Origin: CAYRTV01 sp964505785
GTDB lineage: Bacteria; Acidobacteriota; Aminicenantia; Aminicenantales; Aminicenantaceae
Length of the DNA: 19,332 nt
Reading direction: 5' to 3'
NCBI GenBank assembly: GCA_964505785.1
Contig: CAZDJZ010000035.1
Span: 1 to 19,332 of the forward strand
Shown here: positions 13,872 to 19,332 of the stretch, one piece after another
How the letters are laid out: each line of letters begins with the position of its first letter
Position numbering within the stretch: the first letter of the stretch is position 1
Made by a program: the position numbers and the translations under genes
Notes under the pieces: generated by a model
Told to the model about the DNA's origin: nothing
Database searches by the model: none
The model's input: the letters and a program-made list of their open reading frames with translations, nothing else

Positions 13872-16487
13872 ATGACAAAAAATACAATAATTCTTACCGG
13901 GCTGATTTTCCTGGCTGCAATATTAGGCAGCTGCGGGGGTGGAGAGTCAGCCGTTTCCCTGGAAAAGAACGGGCTGGAACGGTTTATGGACCACCTGCAG
14001 GAAAAAAACCTGGTGGAAACGCCCTTTTCCGGCTTGATGGAACACTTTGAAACAGTTGAAGAAACATTATCCGGAGAAATATTCCTGGTCCGGACGCTTT
14101 CCAGCAGCCGGCAAAAAGTCTGGGGCGCCACAACCGGACATAATGTTCTCGGATACAAAGAATCCCAAAAGCCTCCGGAAATGGAGGTCCGGCTGGGAGA
14201 CCAGCCTCTATCATTTTTCCAAAAAAAAGATGAGAGAGACATCACATGGCAGTGGATTCAGACCAGGAAAACCTTTGATCTCCGCTTTGACGATCGTTTC
14301 AATAAAGCCCGGAAATGTTTGGTTTTGGGAACGAATGCCGCATTTGATTTCGAGGCCTTTTTCCCGGAAGGACCGGTTGTTTTGGAGATTCTGGCTGAGC
14401 GAAACCGCCTGCCTGTCCAGCTTGAAGTAAGTATCAATGGAGACATTCAGTCACTGGAACAGCTTTCCCCATCCGCTTCCGTCATCAGGCTGAAAATAGA
14501 AAAAGAACCGGGAATTTATTCTCTTTCGCTTAAGCCCCGAATTGAAGAAGAAGGCAATAATCCTTTTTCCGTTGATCCTAAAGTTTCGATCTACAGGATA
14601 AAGGCAGTGACGAAAAATGACCTGGTGCTCTTTTTTGTTCCCGCTGAAAAACAAAAGGAATTCTCCCAGGCAGACATTCACGCCCGTTACATAACCAGCC
14701 CTGCCGGGCAAACCCGGCTGGCTTCGCTTTACCGGTTCCAAAAGGACTTAGTCCTCCATTCTTACTCCCGCCCTGAAAATCCTTACGGTTTGAAAAAAAA
14801 GCTGGAAGTGGAAAATTCCTCATTGGATGTTCTATTGGCTCCCCCATCCAGCCGCTATACTTTCAGCGTCTCCGTACCGGAAGAAGCCTATCTGGAATTT
14901 GGGACGGGTATATTCCGCAACGCCGGAGATTCTCTGGAAAAGGCCGTCCATTTTCAGATTTCCGCAACAGGGAAAAGCCCTCCCGACATCTTGTATGAAA
15001 GAGAATTTATTTCCTCGGACAAAATGTCCCTGGAGCAATTGAATCACCAGAAAATCAACCTCAGCTCTTATGCCGGCCAAACCATTCAACTGACTTTTCA
15101 AACAGAATCAACCAGCGCTCTCTCCAATGATAACGGACAAATTCCGGCTTACGCATTCTGGCTGAATCCCCTGGTTTACTCCCCGGCCCCGGAGGGTTTG
15201 AACATCATCCTGGTCTCCCTGGATACCCTGCGGGCAGACCACCTCAGCAGCTACGGTTATCACCGGAACACAAGTCCCCATCTCGACCAGCTGGCACAGG
15301 ACGGAGTCCTGTTTGAGCATGTCTATGCCCAAAGCCCCTGGACCCTGCCTTCACATATGTCTATGCTCTTTTCCCTGAACACCGCCGCCCATCAAGTTTA
15401 CATGTACAACCAAAGCATTGACAAATCCATTCCCTCGCTGGGCAGCTATTTGAAAGGAAAAGGATATTTAACCACCGCCTTTACCGGAGGCGGATACATG
15501 AGCAGCATTTACGGTTTCCCCAAAGGCTTTGACCGTTATGATGAGCCGGCTGAAAAACAACCGGATGATTACCGGGCCCGGGAAGCAGAATACCTTTTCC
15601 ATACCGCCTCTGACTGGCTGACCCGGAATCAGGATAAAAAATTTTTTCTTTTCCTTCATACCTTTCAAATTCACGGCCCCTATGAATGTCCGCCTCCCTG
15701 GAATAAATCATTTTTGGCGGATGGACACAAATGGGACCAAATCAATTTAAAGGATAAACTGGAGACTGCGGGCACCGCTCATTCTTTATCGCCAAAAGAA
15801 ATTGAAAACATTATCGCCCTCTATGACGCGGAGATTCTATACACCGATGAAATCCTGATAAAACCGCTGATCCGTCATCTGAAAGAATTGGGTATTTATG
15901 ACCGGACCGTTTTGATTTTCACTTCCGACCACGGAGAGGAATTCTATGAACACAGCGGCTGGCTGCACGGCGACACCCTTTATAATGAACAGATCAAGGT
16001 TCCCCTGGTCATCAAACTGCCGCAGTCTCAAAGCGCTGGAACCCGTATCCCGGCTAAAGTCCGGCTGATCGACATCATGCCTACTATCTTGGACCTGGCC
16101 GGCATTAAACCCGCCCATATCGACGGCAAAAGCCTATTGAGCCTGGTAAGCGGGAAAGAAAGTCAAGACCGCATTTTCATCAGCGATCTGGCATCACGGA
16201 CCCAACCCGGGTTGATTCCGCTTAAAATGGCCACCAACCGGGATGACCTGAAATTCATATTCACCCGGGCTGATTCCGGTATTAAATCCATTGAGACCTA
16301 TAACTTAAATAATGACCCCGAAGAAAAGAGAAATCTCTTTCCTAAAGCTCGAACATTAAGAGACGAGGTTTTGGCTTTTCTGACCGAGTATTATGAAAAC
16401 CAGAGGCAACAGAATCTGACCGGACAAGAAGTCCAGCTTAACAAAGAGCTGGAAGAAAAACTCAAAGCCCTGGGCTATTTACGTTAA
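13872..16487 (+). CDS. Large sulfatase-superfamily lipoprotein with N-terminal beta-sandwich region
   Basis: An 871-residue lipoprotein: the signal peptide ends in a clean lipobox LGSC (C21) followed by Gly-Gly-Gly, so outer-membrane sorting is likely. Residues about 50-440 are beta-rich with no recognised family. The second half of this region (about 315-435), ending LSSYAGQTIQLTFQT and YAFWLNP, looks like a jelly-roll carbohydrate-binding-type fold. The sulfatase-superfamily domain starts at about 442: VSLDTLRADH (D451), SPHLDQLAQDG, the catalytic-site segment T491-L-P-S-H495, DHGEEFYEH (D686, H687, E689) and H699. As in the upstream gene, Thr replaces the formylglycine Cys/Ser and His replaces the Arg. 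The end, LEEKLKALGYLR, is the family tail. The start is fixed by the signal peptide and a leaderless promoter; another ATG at 13862 is out of frame. The stop lies ten bases from that of the convergent acylase gene. Confidence 0.85.
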   Translation: MTKNTIILTGLIFLAAILGSCGGGESAVSLEKNGLERFMDHLQEKNLVETPFSGLMEHFETVEETLSGEIFLVRTLSSSRQKVWGATTGHNVLGYKESQKPPEMEVRLGDQPLSFFQKKDERDITWQWIQTRKTFDLRFDDRFNKARKCLVLGTNAAFDFEAFFPEGPVVLEILAERNRLPVQLEVSINGDIQSLEQLSPSASVIRLKIEKEPGIYSLSLKPRIEEEGNNPFSVDPKVSIYRIKAVTKNDLVLFFVPAEKQKEFSQADIHARYITSPAGQTRLASLYRFQKDLVLHSYSRPENPYGLKKKLEVENSSLDVLLAPPSSRYTFSVSVPEEAYLEFGTGIFRNAGDSLEKAVHFQISATGKSPPDILYEREFISSDKMSLEQLNHQKINLSSYAGQTIQLTFQTESTSALSNDNGQIPAYAFWLNPLVYSPAPEGLNIILVSLDTLRADHLSSYGYHRNTSPHLDQLAQDGVLFEHVYAQSPWTLPSHMSMLFSLNTAAHQVYMYNQSIDKSIPSLGSYLKGKGYLTTAFTGGGYMSSIYGFPKGFDRYDEPAEKQPDDYRAREAEYLFHTASDWLTRNQDKKFFLFLHTFQIHGPYECPPPWNKSFLADGHKWDQINLKDKLETAGTAHSLSPKEIENIIALYDAEILYTDEILIKPLIRHLKELGIYDRTVLIFTSDHGEEFYEHSGWLHGDTLYNEQIKVPLVIKLPQSQSAGTRIPAKVRLIDIMPTILDLAGIKPAHIDGKSLLSLVSGKESQDRIFISDLASRTQPGLIPLKMATNRDDLKFIFTRADSGIKSIETYNLNNDPEEKRNLFPKARTLRDEVLAFLTEYYENQRQQNLTGQEVQLNKELEEKLKALGYLR

Positions 16488-16497
16488 GAGGCTGTTT

Positions 16498-18903
16498 TTA
16501 TTCTTTCGGCCTTAATACTAAGAATGATTCCCGGTTTTTCATGACATCCTGTCTGCGGAAATACAGGGATGCATATTCCCCGTCCCGCCATGCATCGATC
16601 ATGTCGCTGTAATGGGAATGGTGGGGTTGTCCGGACTGTCCCATGGACCCGATAAACAGGCTTCGGCGTGTATCTCCGAGATTAACGATCATTCTCATAG
16701 AGGGGATCACATTCATGTCATAGCGGCCGTAAAAGGGATTATATCCCCCTACATTAACTGTGGTGTTGTCTCCACCCATAGGAAACGGGCCCACATTCAA
16801 TAACTGACGCGTGATCCAGGAGCGGGCTCCGGAATGACGATAATGGATTTTATGCAGTCCGCCCCATGTCCATTCCTCTCTTTCCTCGCCCAGCCGGTTT
16901 TCCAACTCCCGAACCGTTTCCTCCAGAGACATAATCAGGATATCCACATAATTCTCCCGGCCGGGCGTACCGGTCAGGTCCCAGAGAGGTGAATCCGTCA
17001 CCTGTTGAAAATTATCCAGAAAGCTCAGTTTATACACATTATCATAATAATAATAGAGCTCTTCCCCTAAATCATCCGCCAGGAAGTTTTCCATGAGTTT
17101 AAAAATAAACACCTCATAAACCGCAGCCCCCAGGCTGTCCGCTCTGACTTCCCTGTCCCATGCCTGCAAGGTGCGGAAAGCCCAGCGGCTGTCGCCCGGT
17201 CTGGGCCTTATATTTTTGACCTGATCCAAGAACACATCCGCTCGAAGGGAATAAACATCGTTCTGAATTGTCTTAAACCCGGCTTCCGTCCAGGTGGATT
17301 CCCTTTCCAAAAGCTGCCGGATGCGTAGAGCCCGGTGAGGCGACCCCCAGGAATGGGAAATCACGTATGGATAATCATCCCCAATTCTTTTTTCATTGGC
17401 TGTAACAATGATGCCGTCCGGAGGATCGAAGGCGGAAGGCAGCTCATCATAGGGGATAAACCCTTTCCATAAATCCCTGGTTCCATTTGCCGCCACCGGC
17501 CAAAAACCGGAATAACCGTTTCTGATGGGCACCTTGCCGGTGGCATGCCAGGCGATATGCCCGTCCTTGTCTGCAGCCACCAAATTGGCGGCAACAAGGT
17601 TCATGAGCCGGCCCGCCTCAATAATCTCCGCTGCGCTGTCCGCCCGGTTCATCCGGACAAATGCATCCATGGTGTAGTCTTCCAAGTTCCCCAGCCACTT
17701 CAGCACAACATGTGCATCTCCTTCTCCAACCTGAGTCAGGACAGGTCCTGCTTCCGTTCGAAAAATGGTTAAAAGCTCAGGTTCGGAATCCTTGACCGGC
17801 AGGAGAATCTCTTCCTTTCTCATCTCCCGGTACTCCCCTTTCCACAAGTACCGGTAAGGATCATCCGGATCAACCCGGACCAGACATAAATCAACATAAT
17901 CGGCCATAAGATTGGTGATGGCCCAGGCCGCATTTTCGGTATGGCCGATAGCGACACCAGGAGAACCCGCGATGGAGGCGCCTGCGACATGAATGCCGGG
18001 CGCATTCAGGTGATTGAAATACCAGAAGGACGGAACTGTATGCACAAGGTGCGGGTCGTTTGCCAGTAAAGGTTTCCCGCCGGCCGTACGCTTTCCGCTG
18101 ACCGCCCAGTTGTTGCTGCCGCCGAAGGTCTGGAATAAATTCTTAAACGCATGGGCCGCAGGAATGAACGGAGCAATATTCCAAGACCGGATTTTTTGAA
18201 AAGAATCAATTTCATCTTGAAGCATATCCGCTGGATAGGCTGGAAACAGACGTGCTAATTCGGGAGGAGGAATTTCAGCAGCCGCCTGGACCGCAAACAG
18301 CTCTTCACTGTAATTCTGATTGAGAAACCAGGAAATCAAAATTACAGACGAAAAGGCGTCTTTGCGGGAATAAAGCTCCGGAAGCAGCCCAAGGCTGTCA
18401 AATTCCAGAGGAAGACTCTTTTTATTCCCTGCAATAAACGCGTTGACCCCATTGATATAAGCATCCAAAATTGCCCCGGTTTTTTCATTGATGAGAAGAG
18501 AAAGCTTCTTAGCTGTTTCCTCCGAACGCAGCATATACATAAACATGTCCAGGGCAACTAACTCTTTTCCGCCCACTTCCGCCGTGCGCCCGCGAATCAA
18601 GCGGCGGAATGTTTCTATCTGCCAAAGACGGTCTTGCGCATGAACATAACCCTGGCAGAAATAAAGGTCATGTTCATTTTCGGCGTATATATGCGGAATT
18701 CCGAAATCATCCCTGAATATCTGCACCGGCTCCAACAGTCCTTCCAGATATTTGATTCCGGAATACTCTGGAAATCCCCGTTGAACCAATAGTTTAATAC
18801 ATCCTGCCGTTAAGACCAGCACCGCAGCTGTCATTAAAATCTGAACAACTCGATTTAATCGCATAGCATTATCTGTCTTTTTATTGATTTTCAGTGAACT
18901 CAA
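16498..18903 (-). CDS. Penicillin acylase family Ntn-hydrolase (S45), exported
   Basis: Predicted self-processing amidase of 801 residues, acting outside the cytoplasm on N-acyl compounds (the family includes penicillin and acyl-homoserine-lactone acylases). The N-terminal segment has the family pattern V-x-I-x-RDDFGIPHIYAEN, then YCQGYVHAQDRLWQ-like sequence and RRLIRGRTAEVGG. FGGSNNWAVSG supplies the N-terminal nucleophile S263 of the mature beta chain after autocleavage, followed by LLANDPHL; GGDNTTVNVGG near the C terminus is also conserved. A hydrophobic segment (about 19-34) ending LTAGC (C35) suggests a lipoprotein or signal anchor, although Thr at -3 is atypical. The TTG at 18903 is chosen because GGAAGAGG lies just upstream; an in-frame ATG at 18864 without a good ribosome site would still keep the signal. 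Its substrate and any link to the glycan genes are unknown. Confidence 0.92.
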   Translation of the reverse strand: MSSLKINKKTDNAMRLNRVVQILMTAAVLVLTAGCIKLLVQRGFPEYSGIKYLEGLLEPVQIFRDDFGIPHIYAENEHDLYFCQGYVHAQDRLWQIETFRRLIRGRTAEVGGKELVALDMFMYMLRSEETAKKLSLLINEKTGAILDAYINGVNAFIAGNKKSLPLEFDSLGLLPELYSRKDAFSSVILISWFLNQNYSEELFAVQAAAEIPPPELARLFPAYPADMLQDEIDSFQKIRSWNIAPFIPAAHAFKNLFQTFGGSNNWAVSGKRTAGGKPLLANDPHLVHTVPSFWYFNHLNAPGIHVAGASIAGSPGVAIGHTENAAWAITNLMADYVDLCLVRVDPDDPYRYLWKGEYREMRKEEILLPVKDSEPELLTIFRTEAGPVLTQVGEGDAHVVLKWLGNLEDYTMDAFVRMNRADSAAEIIEAGRLMNLVAANLVAADKDGHIAWHATGKVPIRNGYSGFWPVAANGTRDLWKGFIPYDELPSAFDPPDGIIVTANEKRIGDDYPYVISHSWGSPHRALRIRQLLERESTWTEAGFKTIQNDVYSLRADVFLDQVKNIRPRPGDSRWAFRTLQAWDREVRADSLGAAVYEVFIFKLMENFLADDLGEELYYYYDNVYKLSFLDNFQQVTDSPLWDLTGTPGRENYVDILIMSLEETVRELENRLGEEREEWTWGGLHKIHYRHSGARSWITRQLLNVGPFPMGGDNTTVNVGGYNPFYGRYDMNVIPSMRMIVNLGDTRRSLFIGSMGQSGQPHHSHYSDMIDAWRDGEYASLYFRRQDVMKNRESFLVLRPKE

Positions 18904-18939
18904 CCTGTTCCTCTTCCTGCCTTACTATGCATGATTTTA

Positions 18940-18968
18940 TTTATAATTTCAATTTTTCCATACTCCAA
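18940..18968 (-). promoter_or_regulatory. Sigma70-like promoter of the acylase gene
   Basis: On the minus strand TTGGAG (18968-18963, 4 of 6), a 17-base spacer, and TATAAA (18945-18940, 5 of 6). Transcription would start near 18933, leaving a leader of about 30 bases that contains the GGAAGAGG ribosome site before the TTG at 18903. Confidence 0.5.
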
Positions 18969-19010
18969 ATATTTTGTTATCCTGACCTATCCATTCGAAA
19001 ACGACAGCGC

Positions 19011-19034
19011 AGCGACATAAAGCTTTGTGCTGCT
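19011..19034. repeat. Imperfect 24-bp palindrome
   Basis: The two 12-base halves, centred on AAGCTT, pair at nine positions plus one possible G-U; the two mismatches are adjacent. It lies about 43 bases upstream of the -35 box of the acylase promoter. It could be an operator or part of a tRNA processing/termination signal, but no T-run follows on either strand. Confidence 0.35.
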
Positions 19035-19130
19035 TTGCCTGGTTAAAAGTGAAAAGTTATCTTTTTAAATCAAATATCAAAAATATACCAAAACCAGATA
19101 TAGGATGCGGAAACTTAAATAAATCGATCC

Positions 19131-19175
19131 GACTCAACAGACCTAACAGACTGAATAGACAGAATAGACTTAGTT
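19131..19175. repeat. 9-bp tandem repeat, five degenerate copies
   Basis: Five head-to-tail units each start with GAC: GACTCAACA, GACCTAACA, GACTGAATA, GACAGAATA and a diverged GACTTAGTT. The first four fit GACnnAAyA. The array ends in TGAC and lies 82 bases from the tRNA 3' end. No open frame or hairpin accounts for it. Confidence 0.75.
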
Positions 19176-19257
19176 TGACTCAAAGAACACAATGAACGCG
19201 AGCACAGCAAGCAGCGCGGCCGGCTCCCGAAATGATTTAAAGATATGGAATTTGTAA

Positions 19258-19332
19258 TGGTGGAGCTGATGGGACTCGAACCCACGACCTCTTGACTGCC
19301 AGTCAAGCGTTCTCCCAACTGAACTACAGCCC
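19258..19332 (-). tRNA. tRNA-Ala (anticodon GGC), lacking only its first base at the window edge
   Basis: Read on the minus strand, the sequence folds as a 76-base tRNA of which 75 are present. The acceptor is [G]GGGCTG pairing with CAGCTCC and includes the G3-U70 pair, the identity element for alanine. The D-arm contains GTTCAGTTGGGAGAAC, and the anticodon stem CTTGA/TCAAG carries loop CTGGCAG with anticodon GGC (reads GCC and GCU). The T-arm GTGGG-TTCGAGT-CCCAT and an encoded CCA (19258-19260) complete it. Confidence 0.96.

Larger units (their letters stand above)
18904..19257. other. Non-coding stretch between acylase gene and tRNA-Ala
   Basis: This 354-base AT-rich region has no convincing gene on either strand. 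It holds the acylase promoter (18940-18968), an imperfect palindrome (19011-19034), a poly-A/T-rich segment (about 19040-19100) and a five-copy 9-bp tandem repeat (19131-19175). A short GC-rich patch with GCCGGC lies near 19220. I see no intrinsic terminator with a T-run for the tRNA transcript, and no copy of the tRNA 3' end that would mark an attachment site. Confidence 0.6.

Noticed and set aside
13823..14245. 140-codon antisense frame over the large lipoprotein start
   Set aside because: It covers a strong sense promoter and signal peptide and has no protein-like features.
16484..16515. Inverted repeat between the convergent stop codons (TTAAG-AGGC / GCCTTAA) as bidirectional terminator
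   Set aside because: The stem needs a two-base bulge, the loop is 16 bases, and the T-run lies in the loop instead of after the stem.
18820..18903. Classic lipoprotein assignment for the acylase
   Set aside because: LTAGC has Thr at -3, so the lipobox is weak; a signal anchor is equally possible and I left it open.
19258..19332. tRNA-Ala as integration site of a genomic island covering the operon
   Set aside because: I found no second copy of the tRNA 3' end within the window and no integrase gene.
1..19332. CRISPR array, riboswitch or rRNA
   Set aside because: No regularly spaced identical repeats, no conserved riboswitch-like leader and no rRNA sequence were seen.

Overview
The window reads as the chromosome of a Gram-negative-type bacterium. 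Supporting signs are Wzm/Wzt-style polysaccharide export, lipoprotein signal peptides without a +2 Asp, Shine-Dalgarno sequences matching a canonical 16S tail, and several TTG starts. No marker in the window fixes the phylum. The sulfatase-like proteins end in LGYIR and LGYLR, a tail I associate with environmental Acidobacteriota/Aminicenantes-like genomes, but that is only a hint.

Layout. (1) Positions 1-45 hold two tandem copies of a 21-bp motif resembling the terminal repeats of an IS21-type insertion sequence. A good promoter follows at 141-169. (2) Positions 212-11847 are one tightly packed plus-strand operon of ten genes, plus a possible 27-codon bridging ORF, with overlaps or gaps of at most 19 bases. 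In order: Wzm-type ABC permease; Wzt-type ATPase with C-terminal glycan-recognition domain; FkbM-type methyltransferase; sulfotransferase; beta-propeller-like protein; sulfotransferase; sulfotransferase of the HIPKCGG type; GT-B glycosyltransferase; an unrecognised NxD-motif protein (GT-A-like?); a fusion of a second copy of that protein to a fourth sulfotransferase; and a second GT-B glycosyltransferase. (3) Positions 11882-16487 hold a small two-helix membrane protein and two lipoproteins of the sulfatase/alkaline-phosphatase superfamily. Each has a recognisable sigma70-like promoter, and two of the three appear leaderless. (4) Convergent to these is a minus-strand penicillin-acylase-family protein (16498-18903). 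(5) A 354-base non-coding stretch holds its promoter, an imperfect palindrome and a 9-bp tandem repeat. (6) A minus-strand tRNA-Ala(GGC) closes the window and lacks only its first base.

How the genes fit together (inference). The operon looks like a dedicated pathway that assembles a methylated, multiply sulfated surface glycan in the cytoplasm and exports it by the ABC route, with Wzt recognising the finished chain. Four sulfotransferase domains all keep the PAPS-binding R-x7-S spacing, which is far more than in usual O-antigen or capsule loci. Two glycosyltransferase types are each duplicated (GT-B at 6881 and 10750; NxD protein at 8026 and 8841), and one copy is fused to a sulfotransferase. 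The two following sulfatase-superfamily lipoproteins would sit outside the cytoplasm and could act on the glycan, but both carry Thr (TLPSH) where a sulfatase has the formylglycine Cys/Ser, so they are probably not ordinary sulfatases. No nucleotide-sugar, PAPS-synthesis, initiating-transferase or polymerase genes are in the window.
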